Part shown: positions 35,543 to 43,620 of the stretch, piece by piece
Layout: every line of letters begins with the position of its first letter
How positions within the stretch are numbered: the first letter of the stretch is position 1
Source: V1-33 sp964523105
GTDB taxonomy: Bacteria > Verrucomicrobiota > Verrucomicrobiia > Verrucomicrobiales > V1-33
DNA: 64,000 bases
NCBI GenBank assembly: GCA_964523105.1
Contig: CAZFZN010000007.1
Coordinates: 153,251-217,250, forward strand
Direction: 5' to 3'
Made by a program: the position numbers and the translations under genes
The notes under the pieces: model-generated
Databases searched by the model: none
Told to the model about the DNA's origin: nothing
Seen by the model: only the letters and a program-made list of their open reading frames with translations

Positions 35543-37407
35543 GGTGTATCGGTGACTCGAAGCCGCAGATAGCGCCGGCTGCCGGGTGTGATTGCCACGG
35601 CGTCACGAACGGTGATCACCGTCCGGTCAGGCTGATCCGCGGCCTCTGCCACAAGCGTATGCGTAAAACCCTGGTCTGAGTTCCACAACTCCGTCCAGGT
35701 GCCTGTCAGGGCATCGTGACCCTCTACAGCGTAGCGGAAACCGCCGCCGGTGAATTTGCGCACGGGAAAAGAGAGGGAAAGATACCGCCCGGCTTCTACA
35801 GTCACCGTGCCCGGAGTGATGGATGGACTGAATTCCTGCGGGTTCGTCAGGAGCGCGAATTCCATAATATTCACCAGGGTATCATGGTCCGGATTGGCGA
35901 GCGGCACGGCATCGCCGGGATCGGGAAAGTTCTGCCCTGAGAGCCAGTCTGTGAGATGTTCCTCCACGATGATACCGAAGGTGCGTTGAATCGACTGGCC
36001 ATCGAGATCGGTGGCGGTGACGGTGATCGTCGCGGTGCCGGCGGTCAGAGGATTCAGTGACAGTTGGGTGCCGCTGGTCGAGACGCCGCACACCTCCGGC
36101 GCCGATGACAGCGCGGAGAAGGAAAGCGGTGCGACCGGGCCCGCCGACAGGAGCTTCACGAGCGGGTCCACTGAAAATGCCGGCGTGGCTGGCTTGGGAA
36201 CCGGGCACACGGGCCACGTATTGACCGGGCAGTCGGTGAGCACGGGATTGGTGGCGGCAAAATTGAAAGTGCAGTAGGCTGCGATGGCATCCGCCACCGC
36301 CATGCCGGCCGCAGGCACCCGGGCGAAGACTGTGAACCCCTCATTTTGATTGTTAAGGTTCGCGGCGTTATTCGCGAGGCTGATGAAATACTCACTGGTG
36401 GCGCTGTCGGGATTGCCGGCGCTCTTGGCCATGGCCACGGTGCCGCGGACGTTGGTGATGTCCGGTTCGTTGACCACCGGCGCCTGTCGCGTGATGGAGG
36501 GTGTGCCGGCTTCGGCTTTGTAGCCTCCGCCCTGCAAAACGAATCCCGGCACGCTGCGGTGGATGATCGTGTTCACAAAATCCCCCCGGGAAATGTATCC
36601 TTTGAAGTTCGCCACCGTCGCCGGCGCCGCCGCCGGATAGTAAACGAAATCGATCGTCCCGGAATTGAAGACGAGGCGCGAAGCGTCTGTGACATCAGGG
36701 TCGTCGAAGTGCGTGTCCAGGTTCACGGTCGAGGGCGCAGCGCCGCGGCGCAGTGTGAGATCCTCCAGCGGCAACGTATTCTCCGGCGCCTCAAGTGCCG
36801 GCACCGGGCGAAAGAAGCGGATTTTCAGCGTCTGTGTCACAGTCTTCCCGCCTGAAGTCAGAGTGACATTTACCGGGTTCAGCCCCGGTGTTGTCCGGAT
36901 GCCGCTGATGGTGCCCGAGGCGGCATTGAAGGTCAGACCCTCTGGCATGGGGTCCGCCGTCCATGCCGGGGATGGGCACGTGGTGGTCAGGGTGTAGCTG
37001 AAGTTTTGCCCGATCAGGCCAGAGGTGTAATCGGCACTGGTAATCCTGGGCGGAGCGACAACGGTAACGATGTTCGATACCGTGCTGCCCTCGGCGTTGT
37101 AGGCGAAGACGGCCCACTCGAAACTCGTGCAGCCCGGCCACGAGTTCGGCGTGTTGGAGTAGGTGGTGCTGTTGGCACCCACCGAGTCGTAAATGCTGAA
37201 CTGCGCCGTTGGGTTTGTCCGATAGGTAATGTGGTATCCGGTTTCATTGCCCGACCGGTCCACCCACGAAGCGCTGATGAGGCCCGAAGTGGCCCAGGTC
37301 ACTGTAAGTCCCGCCGGAGCGGCGGGCAATTCAGCACGGACTGCGGAAACGCATAACAAAACAGGGGCCAGCAGTTGCAGCACGCGGGGAAGTGGTGACG
37401 GACTCAT
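35539..37407 (-). CDS. Secreted multidomain cyclophilin-type peptidyl-prolyl isomerase
   Basis: The 622-residue protein has a signal peptide, an FN3 domain (about residues 28-115), a putative Ig domain (120-205, GLTFNAASGTISG) and a cyclophilin domain (about 235-375). Cyclophilin landmarks are HRSVPGFVLQGGG and SEYFISLANN, with NEGFTVFARV; Glu replaces the Gln of the usual SQFFI motif. Another Ig-like stretch follows, then an NPDHDTLVNIMEFALLTNP segment and a C-terminal module ending RRYLRLRVTDTP. Cyclophilins speed proline isomerisation in folding; this one would work outside the cytoplasm on exported proteins. Its stop overlaps the SDR start. Confidence 0.83.
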   Translation of the reverse strand: MSPSPLPRVLQLLAPVLLCVSAVRAELPAAPAGLTVTWATSGLISASWVDRSGNETGYHITYRTNPTAQFSIYDSVGANSTTYSNTPNSWPGCTSFEWAVFAYNAEGSTVSNIVTVVAPPRITSADYTSGLIGQNFSYTLTTTCPSPAWTADPMPEGLTFNAASGTISGIRTTPGLNPVNVTLTSGGKTVTQTLKIRFFRPVPALEAPENTLPLEDLTLRRGAAPSTVNLDTHFDDPDVTDASRLVFNSGTIDFVYYPAAAPATVANFKGYISRGDFVNTIIHRSVPGFVLQGGGYKAEAGTPSITRQAPVVNEPDITNVRGTVAMAKSAGNPDSATSEYFISLANNAANLNNQNEGFTVFARVPAAGMAVADAIAAYCTFNFAATNPVLTDCPVNTWPVCPVPKPATPAFSVDPLVKLLSAGPVAPLSFSALSSAPEVCGVSTSGTQLSLNPLTAGTATITVTATDLDGQSIQRTFGIIVEEHLTDWLSGQNFPDPGDAVPLANPDHDTLVNIMEFALLTNPQEFSPSITPGTVTVEAGRYLSLSFPVRKFTGGGFRYAVEGHDALTGTWTELWNSDQGFTHTLVAEAADQPDRTVITVRDAVAITPGSRRYLRLRVTDTP

Positions 37408-37439
37408 GGGAGAATTCGTAAGTGGGGAATAGGGGATGC

Positions 37440-37445
37440 ATTATA
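37440..37445 (-). promoter_or_regulatory. Possible -10 box for the cyclophilin-SDR operon
   Basis: On the minus strand TATAAT lies about 33 bases before the ATG at 37407. No good -35 is visible at the right distance. Confidence 0.25.
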
Positions 37446-37600
37446 GGGACGGGAACGAAACTCCGCCATAACTGAATGCATGGCGCAGCCGCACCTCTGA
37501 TTTGGCGGGGGCACGCCCTGCCGCCTGTTCCCATCCGCACAAATCGTGTGGACAGCCCAATGCCGGTGCCGGAGGTTTCGCGGCACCACAAGCAAAACTC

Positions 37601-38281
37601 ATGAAATCCGCACTCCTTGCCGTCTCAGCTGCCCTCATCCTGCCCCTCCACGCCCAGGACCGACCCGATGCTCCCCGTGACGGAGCCGGTCCCGAGCGGG
37701 AACGAATTGCCCGTCAGAAGGAGGAAATCGAGCGCCACATCAAAGCAGCGCTCGCGGAAGCGGAGGAATTGGAGAAAGCGGGCAAGAAGGACGAGGCTGA
37801 AGCGCGGCGCCGGGCGGCCAGAACACAGGCCGCAGAGGCCCGGGCTCATTTGGAACGTGCTGCCAGTGAGCGCGGCGAACGCCGGGAAGGCGAACCCGGG
37901 CCCCGGCGCGAAGGCGAACCGCGCAGGGAGGGCGAACCCCGGCGTGAAGGCGAAGCCCGGCGTGAAGGGGGTGACCGGCGTGAAGGCGGTGACCGGAGAC
38001 CCGAAGGACCGGCCCGCGCGGAACTGGAAAACAAACTCCGCCATGTGGAGCAGGCGGTCGGTCACTTGCGGGAGGCCGGAATGCCCGATGCGGCGGAGCA
38101 TGTGAATCAAATGGCCAACCGGTTGCGCGCCGCCCTGCGCGGGGAGGGGGACCGGCCCCGGCCGGATGGAGAGCGGCGCGAAGAACCGCGCCGCCCGCAG
38201 GGCGAGATGGAAGCGCTGCGCCGCGAAATCCACGAACTGCGCCAGGCGGTGCGGGAACTGTCCGAACGGCAGCCGCGCTGA
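37601..38281 (+). CDS. Secreted, highly charged coiled-coil protein with Arg/Glu/Gly repeats
   Basis: The 226-residue protein has a signal peptide (MKSALLAVSAALILPLHA). It contains a charged helical region (residues 25-95), a low-complexity block of RREGEP/RREGGD units (about 95-140) and a second helical, coiled-coil-like region to the end. I know no family for it. The helices resemble those of small periplasmic heat- or metal-stress proteins, but this is a weak likeness. It converges on the isomerase-like gene with only 15 bases between them. Confidence 0.7.
   Translation: MKSALLAVSAALILPLHAQDRPDAPRDGAGPERERIARQKEEIERHIKAALAEAEELEKAGKKDEAEARRRAARTQAAEARAHLERAASERGERREGEPGPRREGEPRREGEPRREGEARREGGDRREGGDRRPEGPARAELENKLRHVEQAVGHLREAGMPDAAEHVNQMANRLRAALRGEGDRPRPDGERREEPRRPQGEMEALRREIHELRQAVRELSERQPR
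37879..38010 (+). repeat. Minisatellite-like coding repeat (RREGEP/RREGGD)
   Basis: Units of 18-21 bases around CGGCGTGAAGGCGAAC repeat six or seven times in frame. Such runs change length easily by slippage. Confidence 0.7.
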
Positions 38282-38314
38282 GCCTGCGGCAGCCGGTCAA
38301 CCGGCGATGCAGGC
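38282..38314. terminator. Hairpin between convergent genes
   Basis: GCCTGC (38282-38287) pairs with GCAGGC (38309-38314), and inside GCCGGT (38292-38297) pairs with ACCGGC (38300-38305). Only a short T-run follows, so termination in either direction is uncertain. Confidence 0.4.
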
Positions 38315-39154
38315 TTTGATGTACTTGATGCCTTCCCGGTAAACCTCTTCTTCGTTCTTGAAGAACGGACGCCACACGCGCGTCGCCGCCGCGAGATCCG
38401 GCAGCGCGCTGCCGAAGGCCTCGACCGTGAGGTAGCCTTGGTATTTCTTCTTCTTCGCGAGTTCGATCACCGGCTTGATCAGCGTCGGGCCGTTATGAGT
38501 TTTGCCGGGCACGCCGCGGTCGTTCGCCGAGATGTGAATATGCGCCACGCAGCCGAAGTCCTTGGCCAGCGCGCCCACAGGATCACGCTCCTCGATGTTG
38601 CTGTGGAAGGTGTCGAACATCGTTTTGAAGTTCGGGTGATTCACCAGTTTCACATAGGCAGCACCCTGGGCCATGGTGTTGAGAAAGTGGCTCTCGAAGC
38701 GGTTGAGCGGCTCGATAGCCAGCAGGATGCCGGCTTTCTGCGCGAAATCCGCCAGCGGGCGGTGCACGTCGGCGGCGCGTTTCATTTCGTCGGGAGTCGG
38801 TCCCTTGCCGGTGAACACTCCGAGCACCTGGTAATACGGACCGCACAGCAGTTTGATGCCTGCGTTGTGACCGCACTCGATGACGCGTTTGAGATGATCG
38901 AGCCCGCCCTTCCGGTTTTTTGCCACCGGGCTGATGGGGTTGTGCGCTTCATCCGGGGATACCGTGACGGCCGTGCTTTCAAGGCCGTTGTCCCGGAGCG
39001 CCTTTCCGATTTTAGCAAAGTGCGCCGGATCGCTGGTGTCGAAGATGGGAATTTCCACGCCGTCGTATCCGGTCTTCTTCAGTTTGGCGAGCAGCGCGAA
39101 CTGAGCTTCGACGAAGTGAGTGGTCCAGAGCAGAAGGTTGAAGCCGATTTTCAT
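38297..39154 (-). CDS. Sugar phosphate isomerase/epimerase family protein (TIM barrel)
   Basis: The 285-residue protein matches the xylose isomerase-like TIM barrel family near D-tagatose/D-psicose 3-epimerases: KIGFNLLLWTTHF at the N-terminus, AIEPLNRFESHFLNT, FDTFHSNIEE, HIHISANDRG and LTVEAFGSALP. Glu in EPLNR, Asp in FDTFH, His in HIHIS and Glu in VEAF fit the metal-binding quartet. It probably interconverts a keto-sugar; the exact sugar is unknown. Such genes are common in Verrucomicrobia carbohydrate loci. Confidence 0.85.
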   Translation of the reverse strand: MKIGFNLLLWTTHFVEAQFALLAKLKKTGYDGVEIPIFDTSDPAHFAKIGKALRDNGLESTAVTVSPDEAHNPISPVAKNRKGGLDHLKRVIECGHNAGIKLLCGPYYQVLGVFTGKGPTPDEMKRAADVHRPLADFAQKAGILLAIEPLNRFESHFLNTMAQGAAYVKLVNHPNFKTMFDTFHSNIEERDPVGALAKDFGCVAHIHISANDRGVPGKTHNGPTLIKPVIELAKKKKYQGYLTVEAFGSALPDLAAATRVWRPFFKNEEEVYREGIKYIKACIAG

Positions 39155-39327
39155 AGAGGCGCGGTTCTAGGGTGTGGCGCAAGGGGTGGCAAGGGAAATG
39201 GCGCGATTCGCGCGAGGCGGGGACACCATTGCCGTCCGCGCAGGTCCGGCGGCTCCGGCCGGCTTACAGCTTGCCGTCGGCGGCGGAGGCGCACATAAGT
39301 GCCGTTCATCCCTCCCCTCCCATCCTA

Positions 39328-40842
39328 ATGTCCACCACTCCATCAGCGAAGGAATGGCTTATCCTGCAATGTCAGGCCTGCGGCGCGGCCATGAAGGTGC
39401 GCGCCGGCGAGCTGGCGGGGCGGCGTGTGGCCTGTCCCTCGTGCCGTTCGCCGGTGGCGGTGCAGCCGCAGAGTGCGCATAGCGCGCCGGAATTCCGTGC
39501 GCCCATGGCGCAGGACAGCGACCGGAGTGCGGCACCGGATGCGCCGGTTCACCCGTCGGAGGAGTTTCAGGGCACGGTGGACTTTTCCTCCTATCCTGGC
39601 CGCGTGGAGCGCCGGCCGGCAGGCGAGGAGCCGGAGGAGGACGAAGAGCCCCGCACTCTCAAGAGCACCGAAGACTTTCAGACGGACGAACATGTCAGGG
39701 TAAAGAAGCGCCGGCGCCGGAAATCCGGCAGTCACCGCGACATCCTGGCCGACTGGGACACGGTATTGGAAACGCTCCCGGAAGCGGAACTCTACAGCGA
39801 CCCGTGGACCGAGTCCGTGCCCATCCCCGAGGAGGTGATCGAAGAGAAATCCCGGGACACCGTGGTTTCCGAACACCGGGAGGAGGACAACACCGTGCGG
39901 CGCGTCAAACGCGTGCGCCGGCGCCGGCTCTTCACATGGGCGCAGCTTTTCTTCCGCCGGCTTTCGCTCGGCATGCGCATCTTGACGGTGACTATCGTCG
40001 CCCTCATCGCCCTCGCGGGCCTTGTGTGGGGCGTCGTGATTTTCCGCAGTCACTTCCAGCCGGTAACTTTCGACGATGTGGTCGCGGAGTCACGGCTGCC
40101 GCAGGATTTCATTACCAGTCAGGACGAAAGCGGAGCGGCGGATGCCGTAGCCGGATTCCTCGCAGCCGTAGGGACGGAGGCCAAGTTGAAATACGTCCGC
40201 CTGCCCGCCCGCGTAAAGCCGCTCATGGAGCAGTGGTACACCCAAACCGCCGACCGCGCCTGGTCCGCGGGCGAAGTCCGGGGCCGGAACAAAATCCGGA
40301 GCGGCGACCAGTACTTCGTGCTGCTCGAAATGGAGGTGATCGACCCGGAGCGGCAGGGGGATTCCTACGACTGGAGGCGCGTCCGTCATTTCGCCGTCGA
40401 GGAGACGGAGAAGGACGGCGTGCGCCGCTATCTCGTGGACTGGGAAACGGCCGTGGAATGGCGCGTGATGAGTTTTGAAGAATTCAAGAACACCCGTCCC
40501 TCCTACAACGTGCCGTTCCGCGTCAAGCTCCGCGCCAGCAGCTATTACAACCACGAGTTCTCCGACGAAAAGCAGTGGCTGGCCACGGAGATCTATTTTC
40601 CACACCCGCAGACGGGCAATGAACTGCTCTTCAACGGCTACATCGAGCGCGGCACGCCTGCATTTCGCGAAATCGCTCCCATCACGGAAAGCGGCCGCAA
40701 TCCCTCCATGATTCTCAATCTGCGCTATCCGGCCAATCCCGTGTCGCGGGATCAGGTAATCATCGACAGCGTAGTGCTCGATTCGTGGTTCTACTCCGCG
40801 GATGTGCCTCCAGGCCAGGAGAGAAAGCATTCCTTCCAGTAA
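39328..40842 (+). CDS. Zinc-ribbon membrane protein with unnamed C-terminal domain
   Basis: The 504-residue protein starts with a zinc-ribbon-like pair (CQAC and CPSC, about residues 14-40). A long charged linker with KKRRRRK and RRVKRVRRRR patches follows, then one membrane segment (about residues 214-236), then a roughly 270-residue domain outside. That domain is homologous to the end of the next protein: LVDWETAVEW against LLDWETASWF, SSYYNHEFSDEKQW against DTYYNFGFDAGGWE, LNLRYPANPV against LEIRYPAGEN. Function unknown. The next gene starts 4 bases after the stop. Confidence 0.78.
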   Translation: MSTTPSAKEWLILQCQACGAAMKVRAGELAGRRVACPSCRSPVAVQPQSAHSAPEFRAPMAQDSDRSAAPDAPVHPSEEFQGTVDFSSYPGRVERRPAGEEPEEDEEPRTLKSTEDFQTDEHVRVKKRRRRKSGSHRDILADWDTVLETLPEAELYSDPWTESVPIPEEVIEEKSRDTVVSEHREEDNTVRRVKRVRRRRLFTWAQLFFRRLSLGMRILTVTIVALIALAGLVWGVVIFRSHFQPVTFDDVVAESRLPQDFITSQDESGAADAVAGFLAAVGTEAKLKYVRLPARVKPLMEQWYTQTADRAWSAGEVRGRNKIRSGDQYFVLLEMEVIDPERQGDSYDWRRVRHFAVEETEKDGVRRYLVDWETAVEWRVMSFEEFKNTRPSYNVPFRVKLRASSYYNHEFSDEKQWLATEIYFPHPQTGNELLFNGYIERGTPAFREIAPITESGRNPSMILNLRYPANPVSRDQVIIDSVVLDSWFYSADVPPGQERKHSFQ

Positions 40843-40846
40843 CCGC

Positions 40847-42130
40847 ATGTCCCGTCCCCCCGCACCCGCCGCAATGCCACCGGATCCCCCGCGCCGCCCG
40901 CGGCCCGCACCGCCGGTCGTGGCGCCACGGGACGCCGCCCGTGATACCTTCGAGCAGAATCCGCTCAGTGAAGTCGCCGGCAGGATTTCGCTGCAGGCGG
41001 CGGAGAAACTGGATGATGCGGGCCGCGTCAGGGAAGCGCTGCGCACGGTCATCGACGACGGCATCTCCATCAACGAAGCCGCCCGGCGCTGCCACGTCGC
41101 TCCCAGTTCGCTGGCTCAATGGCGCGAGAAGTATCTCGCTCTGCTCCAGGACGCCGCCAGTGTCGCCCCGCAGCCGCTGCTGGAGAAAGGCGCCCTGCTC
41201 CGGAACGCGGACCTGGTCACCATTCCGGGCGCCGCGCGGGAGCAGTTTGCTGAAAACTGGGATCGCCTCATGGAGGTCACCCGCTCCACGCCCTCCGCCT
41301 TTCGTCAAAATCCTGTGGCGGTCTTTCTCGAAAACTCATGGCTCACAGGCTGGCTCTACACCGAAGGCAAACTCGACCGCGCCACCTTCGCCGGCGCAGG
41401 CGTGGCGCTGCTCGTTCTCGTGCTGACCTCCACCTTCCTGGCCGCCGGCCACTTTTACCGCCGCGACGATTCTCCAAAAGAGGAGGTGCTCAATTACGAT
41501 GCGGTCATTCGTCAGGCTTTCGATGTGGCAAAGCAGTATTTCAGCGCCGCCACCGCAGCGGAAAAAAGCAAATTCGTGCATCTGACGGACGACACGCGAC
41601 CCCTCTTTGACCGGTATTTTCAGAAGCATCCCGCCGCCTCCCTGACCGATGCCGTGCTCGCCAAAGCCATCCCCGGCACCGGCATGGTGCTCCTGGAGTG
41701 CGAACTGCCGTCCCTCCAGCGCCAGCATCAGTGCGTCGTCGTCGAACTCGGTGGCCAAATGCTGCTGGACTGGGAAACCGCCTCGTGGTTCCAGGAGGCC
41801 AACCTGACGGAAATCCGGCAGTCGCAGCCGCGCACCCCGGTGCGCGTGGCGGCACGCGTCTCCGCCGACACCTACTACAACTTCGGCTTCGATGCCGGCG
41901 GGTGGGAGTGCTTCCGGCTCAGCTATCCCGGATTCGAGCACGACTTGTTCGGTTATGCGCGGCGCGATTCCGCGGAGCAGACGACCCTGACATCTCTGCT
42001 GACGCCTTTGATCGCCGGAGAACGTCCCGTCAGCGCCGTGCTCGAAATCCGTTATCCCGCAGGCGAAAATGTCCCCGTCAACCAGGTGGAAATCGTCCGG
42101 ATTCTCAGTGAGGACTGGGTGATCCGCTGA
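40847..42130 (+). CDS. HTH-containing membrane protein sharing the same C-terminal domain
   Basis: The 427-residue protein has a Pro-rich start, then a transposase-type helix-turn-helix (about residues 64-100: SINEAARRCHVAPSSLAQW), a linker, one membrane segment (about residues 183-205) and a C-terminal domain homologous to that of the preceding gene. The HTH suggests DNA or nucleoid contact by the cytoplasmic part. The two genes form an operon (4-base gap) and likely make partner proteins. No named family comes to mind. Confidence 0.77.
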   Translation: MSRPPAPAAMPPDPPRRPRPAPPVVAPRDAARDTFEQNPLSEVAGRISLQAAEKLDDAGRVREALRTVIDDGISINEAARRCHVAPSSLAQWREKYLALLQDAASVAPQPLLEKGALLRNADLVTIPGAAREQFAENWDRLMEVTRSTPSAFRQNPVAVFLENSWLTGWLYTEGKLDRATFAGAGVALLVLVLTSTFLAAGHFYRRDDSPKEEVLNYDAVIRQAFDVAKQYFSAATAAEKSKFVHLTDDTRPLFDRYFQKHPAASLTDAVLAKAIPGTGMVLLECELPSLQRQHQCVVVELGGQMLLDWETASWFQEANLTEIRQSQPRTPVRVAARVSADTYYNFGFDAGGWECFRLSYPGFEHDLFGYARRDSAEQTTLTSLLTPLIAGERPVSAVLEIRYPAGENVPVNQVEIVRILSEDWVIR

Positions 42131-42407
42131 CGCCCGGGGGCATCAGCTGATCCTGAAAAGGAAAATGGAGAGGAAGCAAACCTCAGATGGACAGTGATTG
42201 ACACGGATTTACGCATGAATTCGGACTCACTCCCCGGAGGAGAATTCCCGTGAACACAACCTGCTGAGTATCCGTGTTCATCCGGGTCCATCCGTGGTTC
42301 TATTTCCCCTTTAAGGCTGATGCCTCCGGAATTTCACCGTCGCCGCAGTCATGCGACCGATTCCCGGGGCTTGGCATAAGGACTCCCGCTACCATAGTAC
42401 AAGAAAA
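42131..42407. other. Intergenic region with REP-like inverted repeat
   Basis: No gene is visible. The region holds an inverted repeat and, at its right edge, a terminator of the next minus-strand gene. Confidence 0.6.
42179..42299. repeat. REP-like imperfect inverted repeat
   Basis: The left arm (42179-42210) contains ATGGAC and ACACGGAT with the same spacing as their complements ATCCGTGT and GTCCAT in the right arm (42268-42299). The right arm reads like the dispersed ATCCGTGTTCATCCGTGG-type intergenic repeats I recall from several bacterial genomes. Confidence 0.55.
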
Positions 42408-42440
42408 CCGCCCCGTCTGCACGGCCGGCAAACGGGGCGG
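42401..42440 (-). terminator. Intrinsic terminator of the minus-strand surface gene
   Basis: On the minus strand CCGCCCCGT-type arms (42432-42440 and 42408-42416) form a 9-bp stem followed by TTTTCTT. Confidence 0.8.
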
Positions 42441-42469
42441 AGATGAGCGTAAGGTCTGCGCCGTAACGG

Positions 42470-43294
42470 TCAGCGGCGCACCACGCGGCGGATGAATCCG
42501 AGGCCGCCCAGGGCGAGTCCCATGAGCATGACTCCGGAGCCGCCCTCAGGGGTGTTTTGCGCCGGCTCATTGTAATAAAGCTGGTCCTGACGGTGCGTGG
42601 TGCCGTTGGTGTCCATCATGTTGAGGACATAGACCCCGTAACCGCCCGCCGCGTTGTTCGCCTGAGCGCCGGCAAGGCTGCCGAATACGCCGCTGCCGCC
42701 ATTGTTGTTGGCATCATAGAGCAGATCGAGATACGGATTCGTGAGGACATTCAAGCCCTGTTGGCCATTCGAGATCTCATTCTCGAGGAACCAAAACGCC
42801 TGCTGCAGCATGCGGGAATTCTGCTGACGGCTGCCGTTGAAGTAGTTCGGCAACTCCCCTCTGGCAAACAGCCGGTAAAGGTAGGCTGTACCCGCTGAAA
42901 TGAAGTCTCCGGCGTTCGTGTTGGCACCGCCAAGAATCGCCAGACCAATCGTGCTCAGCGTAGCGACCACGGGACTGGCCACATACTCGTCGATCTCCAC
43001 GCAAAAGGTCTGGAAGCTGGGATCGTTCGTGAAGTTTCCGAGATTGCTGGTCAACGGGGAGTAGGAACTGATATCAAAGAAACCCGCTTGGGCTGCGGGC
43101 GCAGCGTGATTCTGAAAAACGGTAAACTCACCGCCGTTGAAGCCGGCGTCGACATAGTCAGGAAGGCCGAGCGCCCCCTGCCCATTAGTTTGAACCATTT
43201 TTACGTTGTAGGTGAGTGCGTGAGCCACGGGGGCGGCGGAAACGAGAGTCAGGGCGGCGGCGCAAGCCAGCAGAGGGTTTCGGGAAACGTTCAT
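42470..43294 (-). CDS. Exported surface protein with PEP-CTERM-like tail (NTPEGG)
   Basis: The 274-residue protein has a signal peptide (MNVSRNPLLACAAALTLVSA) and a central domain (QTFCVEIDEYVASPV, YLYRLFARGELPNYF, MLQQAFWFLENEI) resembling thioester-type or choice-of-anchor surface domains of exosortase-dependent proteins. The tail is NTPEGGSGVMLMGLALGG with an RRVVRR basic end. It shares the unusual NTPEGG motif with the protein at 10091-10921. A run of eight C residues (coding strand) sits 1 base before the ATG. Probably monocistronic. Confidence 0.8.
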   Translation of the reverse strand: MNVSRNPLLACAAALTLVSAAPVAHALTYNVKMVQTNGQGALGLPDYVDAGFNGGEFTVFQNHAAPAAQAGFFDISSYSPLTSNLGNFTNDPSFQTFCVEIDEYVASPVVATLSTIGLAILGGANTNAGDFISAGTAYLYRLFARGELPNYFNGSRQQNSRMLQQAFWFLENEISNGQQGLNVLTNPYLDLLYDANNNGGSGVFGSLAGAQANNAAGGYGVYVLNMMDTNGTTHRQDQLYYNEPAQNTPEGGSGVMLMGLALGGLGFIRRVVRR

Positions 43295-43620
43295 TGGGGG
43301 GGGTGAGGTATGGTCTTCACTCAGGAAGGCCGCCCTCCTAAAGAAGCCTCTGTGCCAAGGGCAGGCAGATTACCGGAGCCGCATGTGCGGCAAATTGAAA
43401 ATCAGTGCTTTGTGTGCAGAGAAAAATCTCTGCAGGGTTCGGCATCACGAATCCTTAAAGTTAGGGATGTAATGATTTCCGACAGCCCGTGCTCCCGGCC
43501 GGCTCCTCCGGTTTCGCACAGCCAGGCGTACCATCCATCGCACCAGTGGGAGAGCATGCCGGTTACTTCCGCTTCCGCGTGTGAAAGCGGAGCGAGGGCT
43601 ACATCGTTGCCCCACACTCC
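43295..43620. other. Intergenic region between divergent genes
   Basis: These 326 bases separate the minus-strand surface gene from the plus-strand DUF1549 gene. I see the G8 run at 43296-43303 and an AT-richer stretch around 43440-43480 that could hold promoters, but no clear -35/-10 pair, gene or hairpin. Confidence 0.4.

Noticed and set aside
37879..38010. Possible CRISPR-like array
   Set aside because: Repeats are 18-21 bases with no spacers and are in frame with a coding sequence.
41000..41150. Insertion sequence signalled by a transposase-type HTH
   Set aside because: The HTH is part of an intact membrane protein; there is no DDE domain and there are no terminal inverted repeats.
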